DNA of 64,000 nt from Oncomelania hupensis (GCA_036898135.1 CM072512.1:36375772-36439771), one strand, 5' to 3'; shown: positions 30,774 through 43,765, numbered from the stretch's first letter. Numbers and translations: made by a program. Notes: generated by a model from the letters alone, not told the origin.

Positions 30774-30965
30774 GGGGCCGGGTAGTGAAGTTGGTAAGAG
30801 CGTCTTGCTAGTAACCGAAAGGTCGCTGGTTCGAATCCCGGATTGGTCAACGCGTGATCATATTATTTTCCCCTTTACCAACAACTGGCCCGCTGGTGTC
30901 AGTATAAATCGGTCCAGTAGTCACCTATATGCGAAAGTGTCGTGTGACTATAATCTACAAACAAC
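30774..30965 (+). mobile_element. tRNA-derived SINE (family T), copy 2
   Basis: Same element as 746-950. Box B is intact (30828-30838), but box A is mutated to TAGTGAAGTTGG. It occupies the same relative position as the copy at 63253 and so predates the 33-kb duplication. Confidence 0.85.
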
Positions 30966-31014
30966 ATCACGATAGTCACAAGTCACAACGTTACTGACGA
31001 GGCTCCCTGTTTGT

Positions 31015-31130
31015 CAGGACGTTAGTTAGTTAGTTATTCATTGTTTATAGGGTCCAAACAGCCGAATTAGGACCACTGCCAGAAGGTTAAACACAAAACA
31101 ATAACAATAGCAACAATGGCGTAAGTAAAT
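31015..31130. mobile_element. diverged family-C retroposon end
   Basis: A GTTAGTTAGTTATTCATTGT tail, then TTATAGGGTCC and GCCGAATTAGGACCACTGCC, resembling the end of the copy at 3480. The equivalent in copy 2 starts at about 63505. Confidence 0.5.
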
Positions 31131-31339
31131 AAACAAAAAGATGGTCAATACAAATTAATACAGCGAAATAAACATTACAAATCCATTTCCTTGGAGAGAA
31201 TCAGAATAACAGTGGAATATTAACTTTACCAAGTAATCGTTGCTGTGCGAGCGACATTGGCATGTTTTGTTTCTGTTTTATAATTGCGTAACTAATGATG
31301 AAGAGTTCAGGAAAGAGAGGAATAAAGAAACAAAAGTTG

Positions 31340-31530
31340 GAGGAAGAAGGAGGAGAAGAAGGAGAAGAAGAAGAAGAAGAAGAAGAAGAAGAAGAAGAAG
31401 AAGAAGAAGAAGAAGAAGAAGAAGAAGAAGAAGAAAAAGAAGAAGAAGAAGAAGAAGAAGAAGAAGAAGAAGAAGAAGAAGAAGAAGAAGAAGAAGAAGA
31501 AGAAGAAGAAGAAGAAGAAGAAGAAGAAGA
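31340..31530. repeat. (GAA)n tract, copy 1
   Basis: About 190 bp of GAA with rare interruptions, all purine on the plus strand. The copy 2 equivalent begins near 63835 and reaches the window end. Long Glu, Arg, Lys, Ser, Leu and Phe homopolymer ORFs on both strands are artefacts. Confidence 0.97.
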
Positions 31531-31551
31531 CGTTGCGAAAGCAAATACACA

Positions 31552-31675
31552 AAACAACACAACACAACACAACACAACACAACACAAAACACACACACAC
31601 ACACACAATCGCGCGCGCACACACACAAAGACACACACACACGCACGTCCGCACGCACGCACACACACATAAACA
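31552..31675. repeat. (AACAC)n and (CA)n tracts
   Basis: CACAA-type pentamers (31552-31587) followed by imperfect CA repeats with GCGCGCGCAC and GCACGCACGCAC segments (about 31590-31672). Confidence 0.95.
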
Positions 31676-31787
31676 CACATTCCGCAAATTGTTTGGTTTC
31701 CTTGCATTTTTTGCATTGTTGCTCAACATTTGGAGGCCCAGATAGCGTGTTACGAAAATACCACATTGTTAATGATAGACTTGATGA

Positions 31788-31880
31788 TAAAGACGACGAT
31801 GATGATGATGATGATGACGACGACGATGATGAGGATGAGGATGATGATGATGACGACGACGATGACGACGACGTTGATGT

Positions 31881-31943
<63 letters not shown>

Positions 31944-31961
31944 CGACGACGACGTTGATAT

Positions 31962-32033
<72 letters not shown>

Positions 32034-32034
32034 G
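31788..32034. repeat. (GAT)n/(GAC)n compound tract
   Basis: About 245 bp of GATGAT and GACGAC with two GTTGAT interruptions. Poly-Asp and poly-Ser ORFs here are artefacts. Confidence 0.97.
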
Positions 32035-32074
32035 ACCTGGGTTTGAGATTTCAGGTATTGTGCGTGGACCGTAA

Positions 32075-32426
32075 TTTTTTTGGCCCTTTCGCACAAACAA
32101 GGTTGGGTGTGGTTGGAGGGTTCGCAAGGGGCGAACGTATGTGACTTAGGTACGAGACTATTGAGGTCACCGAGGGTTTTCTCCGGGCATTCCGGTTTCC
32201 TCCCTCCCTTCAATAATGGTACAGGATGCAGTCAATATAAAACTTTCAAACATAAGAATCCGATTTTCTTCCGTCTTCTAATAGCGATCTCCCTGCCTTT
32301 ACACCACCTGTTTGAGTGATATATGTGTATTTGGTGTGTGTGAGGGTAAATGAGACAGGTGAGCGTGTATGTTGGTATAGATCGCCGCGCGTTGAGCCTT
32401 GGGGAAAGGTGCGTACATAGCATCCT

Positions 32427-32509
<83 letters not shown>
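32075..32509 (+). mobile_element. SINE family B, with (TTA)n tail
   Basis: It contains GAACGTATGTGACTTAGGTA, GAGGGTTTTCTCCGGGCATT, CCGGTTTCCTCCCTCCC, GGTACAGGATGCAGTCAATA, CACCACCTGTTTGAG and ATCGCCGCGCGTTGAGCC, and ends CATCCTG(TAT)n. The TTTTCTCCGGG..CCGGTTTCCTCC core is found in SINEs of many aquatic animals. Related copies lie at 34300 and (reversed) 2867. Confidence 0.75.
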
Positions 32510-32512
<3 letters not shown>

Positions 32513-33489
32513 AAAACCAGAACATGGCATTCCAGTTTTGATGACAGCCTCAGCAAATTCAAACCACCAAACCACACAAAAATCACAGCTCTCAAACAAA
32601 ATAAATATGTAATTAGTTTTTATGCAAACCAAGCTACTCAACAGTACGACCACCAATCGTCCACTATAGCAGTGAAATCTTGTCTGATGTATTAATTTTC
32701 TTAGTTTAATAATACGAAAGTGAATGCTTCTGTCAGCCTTTTTAAAGCAGACACAGTGATAATGTTGTGAGCCATATATGTGTTTTGGAGTAAAAAGATG
32801 GTAACAATCTTGTATATTTTTACTAAATACGCATTCATGTGCTTTACTCTGATACATTTTTGAAAAATCGGTCTATTTACTTTCAGAAAATGAAAACTTT
32901 CCTTAACTTGTGAAAAGTTTCTTGGTGCCAAGAACAAAAAGAAAAGGTTTGACCTGTTACTTTCTGCCAGATCTTAAAATGCCACCATTTTATATTTGCA
33001 AAAGGATGTCGTCTCCAAAGGGTTAAGAATGGTCTTTATATACAAACATGAATGACGTCAACATTTGATGCGGGTTTTAGGTCATTTGGGAGAATTTACG
33101 CCATTTGCGATGTTTCATTGATTTCGTTATATCCCTCCAAATTTGGTGTCTGGAATTAAAAAAAATTGCATTCGGTGTAAGAGAAGCTACATTGTAGCCG
33201 TTGTTGGTTATATCCAGAAAGTTGTAAGTAATAAATAACAGCAACTCAAGCAGAGATTTTTTTCCCCATTCACTATAAGTGTTGTTCGCTGACAGCATTA
33301 GATCCGTTGGATCTCATTTTTGATATGATGATGATGGTCATTGTTGTCAGGGTGGCGACGTGGTGATCGTCCTTAACGCTCGTGCAATAGGACGTTAAGC
33401 ATCGTTTTCCGTATGTACGCGTGTTTGGCTGTATTTTCATTTTTAGACACACGACTGTATTTGTGTAGCCATTGCCTTTCTTCGCATGC
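32510..33489. other. non-coding, nothing recognised
   Basis: AT-rich sequence. A tRNA-SINE-like phrase (GGGTGGCGACGTGGTGATCG, near 33350) is the only hint of a mobile element. No gene seen. Confidence 0.5.
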
Positions 33490-33604
33490 TCGTGTACATT
33501 TGTGTGTGTGTTTGTGTGTGTGCGCGCGCGGTTGTGTTTGTGTGTGTTGCATGTGTATGTGTGTGCGTGCGCGCGCATGTTTGTATGGGTGTGTGTGTGT
33601 GTGT

Positions 33605-33647
<43 letters not shown>

Positions 33648-33652
33648 TGTTG
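33490..33652. repeat. (GT)n tract
   Basis: About 160 bp of imperfect GT repeat with GCGCGCG segments; purine-pyrimidine alternation could favour Z-DNA. Confidence 0.95.
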
Positions 33653-33684
33653 TCTTACTTCCGAGACCTATTCCTTATTTGTCT

Positions 33685-34060
33685 TGACTTTAACTTGATC
33701 TGATCCTCCATCTTCTCGCCCTCCATCTACTTCCTCATCTCTCCCCCCCTCCCTCTCCCTCATCTCATCCCTTTATTCCTACCCCCTCTCACTATTTTCT
33801 AACCAATACTCTTCTTCTACGTTCTCCTTCTCTGCTCTTCTTAATCCTTCTCTTCACTTCTCCATCGTCTGCTCATACCTCCACCTTTTCTTCCTCTTTC
33901 TTCTACTTTTTCATCGTCCTAATCCTTCTTGTCCTATCTCCCCCCCCTCTCTCTCTCTCCAAACCTCCAACCCCAACCTCTCTTCTTTCTTTTCTACTGC
34001 GCCTTATCTTTCTACTTCTCCTATCACGGTTTCCCCACTTCTTCTTCTTCTTCTTTTCCT
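33685..34060. other. pyrimidine-rich tract
   Basis: About 370 bases, overwhelmingly C and T on the plus strand, with no regular unit. Strand asymmetry of this length is notable; no gene seen. Confidence 0.8.
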
Positions 34061-34299
34061 TTTGTCACATCTCGCGTCTTTGAAGACAACGAATGACTTC
34101 AAGAACTGCCAAGTATAATAGTGACGTTGATTATCTGCTTAAGGCGCTGGGGAAGCAAGCGTGGAATAACCTCCAGCTGTTTACACGAGAGGAGTAAATA
34201 CGCAAACAAACTGCTGATTGAGAATCGACTAAGCAGGGAGGATGGGGTGGGTGGGGGTGGGGGGAAGGAGGGAAAGGGGGGGGGGGGAGGGGAGGGGAG

Positions 34300-34583
34300 C
34301 CATCAGCTTTCCTGTAGCTCAGTTGATTTCCTAGGCCGAAGGTCGCGGATACGAACCTCGCGCGGGACGAACTTACGTGACTTAGGTACGAGACTTTTTC
34401 AGGACACCGAGGGTTTTCTCCGGGTACTACGGTTTTCCTCTTCAATCCATAATGGTATTGGATGCAGTCAATCTAAAATTCAACAAACACAAATTTTATT
34501 TCTATTCCGACTTCTGTAATAGCGATCTCTTCAGATCGCCGCGCTTTGAGTTCGATAGAAGAAAAAGCGCTTGATCGCATTCT

Positions 34584-34639
<56 letters not shown>

Positions 34640-34640
34640 T
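34300..34640 (+). mobile_element. SINE family B with tRNA-like head
   Basis: The head has TGTAGCTCAGTTG (box-A-like, near 34313) and a degenerate box B (GGATACGAACC, near 34347). The body has ACTTACGTGACTTAGGTACG, GGGTTTTCTCCGGGTACTAC and TGGATGCAGTCAATCTAAAA, and it ends AAAAAGCGCTTGATCGCATT plus (TTA)n. This copy shows that family B is tRNA-derived. Confidence 0.8.
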
Positions 34641-35139
34641 TACAGGGACCCGCTTCCGCAGTGACCATTCCCCCCGCGACTTGATCTTTTTACCATTCAC
34701 AGGAGTGCTGCCCCACTGAAAGAAAGTAAAAGGAGTACGACCACCGAAAAAAAAATCTTTCGAAAGTACAGTTATTTTCTTTGTTTGTTTGTTTATTTGT
34801 TTTAATGTCTATTTCACAAAAATCATAAGATAAAAAAAAATAAAAATAAAAAATATTAAATAAATAAATAAATAAATAAATAATCATAATTGTGATCAAA
34901 CAACGTCAATTCTCATAGATACTGACTAACTGAAGACTTATTTTCTTAAATCAATAGATTGTGTAGTCTGTGTGCCTATTAATAACTACCGATCTACAGC
35001 TACAACTTGCATCTACCAAACCCGTCAGAGGGAGGAGAACCCATAACAAAATTGCTCGACAAGTTCTTGTTTGTTAGGTTGAATTCATGCAATAGGCCTA
35101 CCCTACAATTTGGATGTGAAGCTTAACATTCTTAATCAT
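34641..35139. other. non-coding, nothing recognised
   Basis: It holds an (AAAT)n run near 34857-34885. No gene or repeat family identified. Confidence 0.5.
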
Positions 35140-35452
35140 TCTCATCATTTTATTTAATGCTGTTAATTTGTTTTACTGCTGTATTTTGTTTTACTTGCAG
35201 GGTGTGTTTGACTCCATAACTTTATCTGACTGATGTATGTTTAACACTATGTTTGCCTATCCTTTAGTGCTGTATACATGTTGTATGCCACTGAAGCGTA
35301 TGACACGATGAATGCATGTGTGACTGTGCAAGAAAGGATGTATTTCATTGTCGCCATGCTACACCAAAATCCTTGTAACGTTTTTACTTGGTGAATAAAT
35401 ATTCTTATGTTATGTTATGTTATGTTATGTTATGTTATCTTATCATATATTA
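35140..35452 (+). mobile_element. LINE 3' untranslated end with (TTATG)n tail
   Basis: CATTGTCGCCATGCTACACC, TTTACTTGGTGAATAAATAT and a short TTATG repeat resemble the 3' end of a non-LTR element (AATAAA-like then tandem tail). No coding part is visible. Confidence 0.5.
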
Positions 35453-35599
35453 TTTTATCTTATCTTAAAGACGCACTCTTGAAGCCGCGTGGTTACTTTA
35501 GATAAAGGTTCAAAGGCCACACCGCTTTGGTACCGGTGTACCATTATAGGACAAATAACCCAAACGATAACGAAAGTAACAGAAAAATAAATCATTTTA

Positions 35600-37320
35600 A
35601 GGATTATTTGAAATGGGAGCGTACTAATGGAGTAATGGAGAGAAAGGGTCGCAGGGCAAGAACCAGAAGGTACGTGTTGCATGATCATGTCTGTCGCTAC
35701 ACACATGCAGAGCCGCCACACAGCACACACTTCATTCCAATATCATAAACTCAGGGCTGTGATGAATTCGCGCCAGCTTTTCAATGTCTTGCTTAAGGTA
35801 GGGGTCCAAGGTGATTGCACCATATTTAGGTAGGGGCGGACCAGAGCAAGATATGCATTGCGTTTGCAAGAGTTTGGGCAGTGGCGCAGATTTCTACGGA
35901 TGAAGCCCAAGGCACAGTTGGCTTTCTTGGTAGTTTTGTGTATGTGGAGTAACCATTTCAGGTCATCAGAGAAGATGATGCCTAGGTAAGGGTTGTTAGA
36001 GATTTGTTGGAGTATGATATTGTTGACGGGGTGTTGTGGTCGTTGAAGCTATGGATTACACGATAGATAAGACAATCGTCCGAAAATAGTGGTACTTGAT
36101 ATTTTACTGCTTCAGGGAGGTCATTGATGTAGCAGAGGAAAAGGAGGAGGCCTAGCACTGTGCCTTGAGGTACTCCGGAGTCTACAGCGGCTGTTGCAGA
36201 TTTTCCTCTCGGTGTTATGATAGTTATGATTCCCAGTTGCTATCCCCAATAAATTTATTTCTTCTTCTTTTCCCCTCTCAATCGCTCCCCTCCCCACCCT
36301 TCTGCAATCCCTTAGTGTACATAAATAGTTTTAATTTTAAAACAATTAAAATGTTATGTAATAAATTATTTTGCATGTGTGTGTATATCATTTTAACAAT
36401 GTCCAGGGGCCCTTAATGTGTTTTTTTCTGGAATAAATTTGCCTTGCCTTGCCTTGCCTTGCCTACCACCAGGGTATTCAGGACAATGCTAGGGATGCAG
36501 TGAGGACCGGTTGTTTTGTTGGATTTTAGGTTTTTCAGGAGTGTAGCTACTCCAGGTTCTGTTATACAGAGGGGGCCAATGGTGCCGGTTGCAATTTTTA
36601 GAGAGGGTAAAACGGTGGTGGATAGTTTGGTGAAGGCCGACTGGAACTGCTTTAGGAGAATGTTTGCTTTTGACTGACTGTCACTGGTGAGCTCGTGCTA
36701 CACCAGTGCTGTCCTGCTTCTTGGGTTTGATTTAGCGCCAGAAAGGTTTGGTGCTTTTGTTTTCCAGACCCTCTTGGATAGCTGCCATTTTCCTCTTATC
36801 AGTTCGCGACGACAACGTTTTTGAAACTAGCGATAGTGGGTCCATTGTTTGGTGGTTCGAACTTTTTAAAACATTCTGTTCTTCCGTCTGCGCAGTTTTT
36901 TTTAGGTGTGTGTTGAGCCAGGGTAGGTTGAAGGGACACTTGATTGTGGCTGATGGAATGTTATGGTCTATGGTGTTGGATAAGGCATTCGTGATTGGTG
37001 ACCACAGTACTTCGACATTTTCACCTCGGTCAATGGCTCGTCGACATGTTCTGGGCGGCGGCATCAAGGTCTGACCTCATCTTGTCCCAGTCGGCCTTCC
37101 CGTACTTGTAAAATTTGCGGGGCTTTTGCCGTGTGACCTGGGCTTTAGAGTCGAAGTCGACTATAACCGCGTCATGGTCAGATATCCATTGGACGCAGGA
37201 CGACTGCTTTACAAGTGTGGGGTTGGATGTGAAGACAAGGTCAAGGATGCTGCTCTCACGTGTGGATGTGATGCAACTTTGATTCCCGTAGAAATATAAT
37301 TTTTAATCTGAGGACACATG
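35600..37320 (-). pseudogene. Jockey/CR1-type LINE, copy 2
   Basis: Same LINE as 2555-5230 but without the 963-bp insertion, so the C-terminal region (35720-35910) and the RT motifs (36040-36200) are contiguous. The LINE 3'-end insertion is at 36225-36465. The endonuclease end lies near 37150-37310. Stops and frameshifts remain. Confidence 0.8.
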
Positions 37321-38613
37321 TCCAACTAAGCAATAACAATTTAAGAAAACACATTTGAACGATTAGCAACACGTAACAAATACTTGACATGACTGTATTT
37401 AATCCTTGTAAGCAAGATACGGCTGAACAGAACCCGTGGCTATGTTACCTTTGTAATGGTTTTGGATGGCTCGGTGAACTATAACAAATAAACAAAAGCT
37501 TAAAGCTGCTGGCCGACGGTAACTGGTTAACATCCACTGGTGACTTGCGACAAGTTGGTTTCAAAACCTGCATCTTTGGAGGAAACACCAGCTCCTTCTT
37601 CCGCAGCACTGCTCTTTTTTCTGGCAACGATAACCAATGTAGAAACAGCGAGTAGTCCTTATCAAACCCTGAAACCCAAACATAGTGGTGACGAATCTGC
37701 TGTTGCTGCAGCTGTTGCTGCTGCTGCTGCTGAGGATGTTGATGACGATAATAATGATGATGTTCCAAAGACCAATTAGGCAACATAAACCTAACGATGG
37801 CGATAATAATGAAGGTGATACATTATGTTGTTGCTTGCGAAAAAAAGAACCGCCCGCATGAGACACTCTGCCCGTAACTCCTTTGGATAAGAATATAAAC
37901 CGAGGACCAGTCTGTGCACGCAAGCATTCCATCGTGCGGACTTTAAAGATCCTGGCGCTCATGTCCTGGACGGGTGAGTTCTGGCTACACAAATGCACCC
38001 AACAAGGATTAGATCCATTCTTACCCACGCACCCGGTTGCCCAGCATTGCGCACAGTTGTCTGGGGCGTCAGACGACGCAAGTGGGCACCTTGGGCGGTT
38101 TGAGTTAGATCCTGAGTCGGACGGTTCCTTGCGCAGCTCTTGAGCTGAAAAATCGCTATATAAGAAACAATAAATACATATCTAAAAATAAAAATGACGA
38201 TGATGTTGATGAACCATCTCAACTATGAACACCATCCCCGTTACGACCGCCTCCACCGACAGAACAGAAAGCTATTTCATGTTAAAGATTTGTAAATGTG
38301 TGTCAGTGTCTGGGAATACTTTTGTAAGGCTTGCCACCTTGTTTTGACATGGGTTGTTTATGCTTTTAAATATAACACAATTTAGTGTATAAGAGTATTG
38401 CTTTGTGTTTCAGAATCAACCATCACCCATGTGGACCACATTCGGGTTGACTTCTCGATTTATACACTCCACCGACAAAATACTGACTTCGCTCTGCGTG
38501 GGCGTCAGGATCAGTATCTGCAGCAGCACCATATTCGCCAACGCTAGGTATAGCAGTCTTGAAATTCGCATCGTTATTTTACCTGATAACAATATTAAAA
38601 TAAATAAATAAAA
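37310..38613. other. copy 2 of block C with SINE A body (37845-38190)
   Basis: Matches 5221-6505 with scattered substitutions and small indels (for example GCTGCTGCTGCTG expanded near 37710). The SINE A body is intact to the same ends. No gene. Confidence 0.7.
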
Positions 38614-38645
<32 letters not shown>

Positions 38646-39427
38646 ATAATAGTGGTAGTGATAGTAGTAGTAGTAGTAATAGTAGTAGTAGCGATAGTAG
38701 TAGCGGTAGTAGGCGTATTAGTAGTAGTAGTGATAGTAGTAGCGGTAGTAGGTCTAGTAGTAGTAGTAGTGATAGTAGTAGCGGTAGTAGGCCTAGTAGT
38801 AGTAGTACATTACATTACATAATTGTTGCTTTAGGTCCAGCGGACTCTTCCGAGCCAAATCAGGACCGGACAACCCCCAATCCGCATAAAAGATCTGCTG
38901 AAACAACCCTAGTGGGAAAACTGAATGCCCTCCACCAGCCAGTCACTTTACAATAAAGACATCCCACGCAGGGGACGGCTGAGGCTTCACCCCAACTTAC
39001 CGAACCCCCGTTTACAAAAACAAAATTGAATACAAACATCATTATAAATTATCAACAAAACACATACATATAAAATGCCTACATTGCTAAATAATAACAT
39101 CATAGGAAGCCCTAGCGACCACCTGGCAGAAAGCGTCAAATATTCCCAAGCTGATCCAACAGACCTCATACACAAATAAGGAGTCTTGTCCCGGAAGAGT
39201 TTTCAAGAAAAAAGGTAGGAGACTGGTCTAGCAAAGAAGACGATAGTATAGCAGATTGATAGAACAGAGCAGGAATGAGAAAGAGCAAATGAGAAAGACA
39301 GCGACAGTGGGAATTTAAAGCACTAAATTTCCAGAAAGTGGGGATACTATTTATACTGAAACCCCCGGCACCCCAACGGGGGTAGTAGTAGTAGTAATAG
39401 TAGTAGTAGTAGCAGCGGTAGTAGGCC

Positions 39428-39490
<63 letters not shown>

Positions 39491-39505
39491 AAGTAGTAGC
39501 AGCAC
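38614..39505. repeat. copy 2 of (TAG)n - family-C retroposon - (TAG)n
   Basis: (TAG)n at 38614-38803, the family-C retroposon at 38804-39382 with hairpin CCCCCGGCACCCCAACGGGGG at 39362-39382, then (TAG)n to 39505. Same order as 6506-7405. Confidence 0.85.
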
Positions 39506-39627
39506 CAGCAGCTGAAATGCTACTTTAATAGAAAAAAGAAAAATAATTTATTGCCAATGAAAACAGACCGTTCAGTTGACTGTAATTATTATTATTAATT
39601 GTTTATATTTACTCTCATTAAAAAAAA

Positions 39628-41411
39628 TCATGCGCACATCAAAGGAGAACTGGATAGAAGATCTATGCCAGAAAATAGAGAACAATCTGAACAAAAACAA
39701 CAGCAGGAATGCTTACCAGACTGTGAAGCGCCTGACAAATTTCCACGATCGAAAGCAAGTCTTCTGGCATGTGCTTTACAGAAGAACAAGAAGTCGTGTA
39801 TAGATGGACAGAGTACTTTTATAACCATAAACCAAAAGGAGACCCATCAGTTCTAGCATGTCCCCAGAACTGAGGGAGAAGAAGAAATCCTCCCAATTCT
39901 CCGAGAAGAAGTTAAGGCGCTAGTGCAATCGCTGAAGAAGGGAAAGTCAGCGGGAGTGGACAACATACTCGCAGAATTGCTTCAAACAGGAGGAGAAGCG
40001 ATGATTGACGCTCTCACCATTATCTGTAACAAGATATGGCAGAGTGTTGAGTGACCTACACCATGGACCTCGTCGCTTGTCATCATTCTTCCTAAAAAGG
40101 GTCACCTTCCGGAGTGTGAAAACCACCACACCAGCAGCCTCATCTGTCATCCCAGCAAAGTCCTCCTGAAAATAATACTCCACAGGTTAAAACCCCAAGC
40201 TGAACAAATCATGGCTGAAGAACAAGCAGGATTCAGGGCAGGGCGAAGTACCACTGAACAGATTTTCAACCTCGGAATAATCTGCGAGAAATATTTACAG
40301 CACCAACATGTATAATGTGTGTTTGTAGACTTCAACAAAGCGTTTGACCGAGTCTGGCATGCAGCTCTGTGGGCAACCGTGAAAGAGTACAACATCAGCC
40401 CTAAATTGAGTGAAGTCATCACAAATCTAAATGACAAGGCTTGCAGTGCAGTCTTCCACACCAACGCCATCGGAAACTGGTTCACAACAACAATCGGTGT
40501 GCGTCCAGAATGCCTACTCTCTCCAACACTCTTCAGCAACTTCCTGAACCGCATCAGGTCAGATGTCCTTGCAGATCATAAAACCGCAGTCATCATAGGG
40601 AAGTAGAGCAATCTCCAACGTCCGTTTTTCGGATGACATTGATGGATTGGCTGGAGAGGAACAAGAACTTGTACAGAGCTGGTACAGAGGCTTGACACCA
40701 CCTCCAGAGCCTTTGGAATGGAAAGAAGTGCAGAAAAGACCACAATGATGACCACCAACACCAATGGCATCAACACGGATATCAAAATCCAAGGCCAATC
40801 CCTCAACAAGTTGCATTCCTTCAAATATTTAGGAGCCATTGAATCAGACTATGGGTCCCGGCAGGAAGTCCTCTCCAGGATTGCACAAACAACTGTTGCC
40901 CTGATAAGGTTGAAGCCCATTTGGAAAGACAGGTTCATCAGTCTACACTCCAAGGCTGCTGCGCTCCCTTGTCATCTCCATCTTCCTATACACTTGCAAA
41001 ACATGGACACTCACAGCAGACCTACAATGAAGAATACAAAGCATGGAGATGAAGTGCTACAAAGACTTCTGGGCATTTCCTATACCCAGAACATCACCAA
41101 CGACGATGTCCGACAGACCATCACATAAGCCATTGGACAACACAATGACATGCTCACAGTGGTGAAGAAACGGATAAACTCCGATGGTATGTAAGTAGAT
41201 CACCTGGCATTGTAAAGGCCATCATGCAATGCACGGAGCAAGGAGGCAGAAAAAAAGGGCGACAGAATATGCGGTGGGAGGAACAACATTCTAGAATGGA
41301 CTGGCTTGACACTGAGCAAAGCCGTTAGTATTGCTGAGGACGGATAAAGATGGAGAAAGCTGGTTAAACGATCGTCTATGGTTCCCCAATGACTTTCGAG
41401 TTACGGGATAA
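39628..41411 (+). pseudogene. LINE ORF2 remnant, copy 2
   Basis: Same fragment as 7528-9300. It retains 20 bp lost from copy 1 near 39985-40005 (FQTGGEAMIDA region), so it is the slightly better copy, but it carries the same stops, including the one before VFVDFNKAFDRVWH. RT motifs are at 40321-40390 and 40492-40555. Confidence 0.9.
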
Positions 41412-41530
41412 GATAGGACTCATTTAAATGACATTAATTAAAGCTCATTCCAATTATTACGTATAAACATACAAACACAAATCACAACGTCTAACAGTAA
41501 ATACAGGAGAAAACTGTATTATATAAAACT

Positions 41531-41978
41531 AATTACATTACATTACATTACATGATTATTGCTTTAGGTCCAGCGGACTCTTCCGAGCCAAATCAGGACC
41601 GGACAACCCTTGATCCGCATAAAAGATCTGCCGAAACAAACCTAGTGGTAAAACTGAAAGCTCTCCACCAGCCAGTCACTTTACAATAAAGACATCCCAC
41701 GCAGGGGACGCTGAGGCTGTACTCTAATTTATCGAACCCCCGTTTACAAAAACAAAATAGATTACAAACATCATTATAAATTATCAACAAAACACATACA
41801 TATAAAATGCCTACATTGCTAAATAATAACATCATAGGAAGCCCTAGTGGCCACCTGGCAGAAAGCGTCCAATATTCCCAAGCTGATCCAACAGACCTCA
41901 TACACAAATAAGGAGTCTTGTCCCTGAAAAGTTTTAAATAAAATAGATAGGTGACTGGTCTAGCGAAGAAGAAGATAG

Positions 41979-42065
<87 letters not shown>

Positions 42066-42810
42066 GGATTTTTATATACCGGGTACTCCAGCCTATGACC
42101 AGACTCACCACGCTTTACATAGTCATTACATAAAAAATACATGCACTCGATCAAACATCACTTTTGCTACGATACACCAAAAGACGGAACAGTAAAGGTA
42201 AAAACTATTTACTTTACCATAGTTACTATTTATTTACTTTGTTTAGAATTCTAATACTGATTAGTTGTCATAATATAATACTATCGATAGGAAATAATTA
42301 CCTTGTTTAGAATTGTAATACTAATTAGTTGTCATAATATATTACTATCAATAGGAAATAATTACTTTGTGTAGAATTGTAATACTAATTAGTTGTCATA
42401 ATATAACACTATCAATAGGAAATAATTACTTTGTGTAGATTTGCAATACTAATTAGTTGTCATAATATAATACTATCAATAGGAAATAATTACTTTGTTT
42501 AGAATTGTAATATCAATTAATGGACCCAGTCGCTTGTCACCACTCTTCCCAAAAAAGGTAACCTTCAGGAATGTGAAAAATTCAGCTTGCACGATCTTAC
42601 ACAACCATGCCTGTCACAGAGGACAAGAGGGTACATGCGCGTGAGAGAGACTCACTCTCACACTTTTTACACTTACGTATAGCAGATTGATAGAACAGAG
42701 CAGGAATGAGAAAGAGCAGAGAATGACAGCGACAGTGGGAATTCAAAGCACTAAATTTCCAGAAAGTGGGGATACTATTTATACTGAAACCCCCGTCACC
42801 CCAACGGGGG
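41531..42810. mobile_element. copy 2 of the split family-C retroposon and its insertion
   Basis: Family C part 1 is at 41531-41980, (TAA)n at 41981-42063, the 64-bp array at 42236-42520 (about 4 units), the LINE fragment at about 42525-42622, and family C part 2 at about 42680-42810. Same structure as 9421-10748. Confidence 0.75.
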
Positions 42811-43765
42811 AATATAAAACTAATGCCACTACAGCTGACAAACTGCTGATGCCAGAAACGTGTATAACTAACGCAATATCGACGTACTTTGAATGTCTTC
42901 ATTAACGTTTCCTTATTAATACAATTGAAATACAACCTAGGACATTCAACAACAACAAAAATCATGTATATAGACTGTAGCGGTGTAAATACGATCAGGC
43001 CACGTATGTGGACAAATCAATAACAGTCGTCGTTGTCAAAAGACCGTGAAATAATAAAGGGTTAATTAAAAAAAAAACAGTTTAATTAGTTTCCTTTATT
43101 TGCTAGTCAAACCATACAGAACTGGAAACGTACTCACCAAAGGTCAGAATAAATTAGCACTTTACCCCTTTAGTATCAGTTATTATAGCCTACACACTTC
43201 TGACGCTGCTTTGCTGGCCGCAGAGGACAGCGTCATTGGCGGGCGAGATCTTGAACATCACGTGACCATTTTTTGAGCGTTTTTTTTTCAAATTATGACA
43301 CTACGCACAGAGTATATAAGGCTGCTGAGGCATACGTTAGCCGTGCGTTCACAAACGTAAAAGCACCTGATATCATTTAATTAAACATTCCGACTGTCTG
43401 TGAGTGTGTATTTTTGAATGTCCAGACTGATCTGAAAATACCTTGAAATAGGAAGCGTAAATCAGAGCAAACCATCTGTCGGCTTGTCTGATCGTCAGTC
43501 CCTCTGTCTGTTCGTCTGTTTGTCAGTCGGTCCTGTGGAAGCCATTTCCCAAAAACCACTGAACCGATTTTCGCCAAACGTCACAGGAACATTATATAAT
43601 GTAATGGCCTGCTCTCCCGTGCGGTCATATTTGCTTTAAACTCAATTCAATTCAATTCAATTATTTTTTTAACGTCTCTTCACTTGCTGGGTGCTATTAG
43701 ACCAAAACACCTTCTCTCGAACAGGCAAACAAACACAAAGGTCCATAGACAATAAAATAAATAAA
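42811..43765. other. copy 2 of block D
   Basis: Matches 10749-11700, including CATCACGTGACCA and AGTATATAAGGCTGCTGAGG. No gene seen. Confidence 0.5.

Larger units (their letters stand above)
2554..35598. repeat. 33-kb segmental duplication, copy 1
   Basis: From the GGATTATTTGAAA motif at about 2556 the sequence is collinear with copy 2 from about 35600. Anchor pairs are 5745/37845, 7528/39628, 11705/43766, 20420/44889, 23220/46565, 27543/51980 and 30204/54745, then 30667/63153 past element B. Unshared sequence is mostly discrete mobile elements. The left boundary lies within the 3' part of a LINE. Sequence from about 31540 to 35598 has no partner only because copy 2 runs off the window. Confidence 0.92.

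Noticed and set aside
31240..32046. Long ORFs of 100-311 aa on both strands over 31240-32213
   Set aside because: They are translations of GAA, CA and GAT repeats (poly-Glu, Arg, Ser, Asp, Leu, Ile). Every frame is open because the repeat has no stop, so length is no evidence for a gene.
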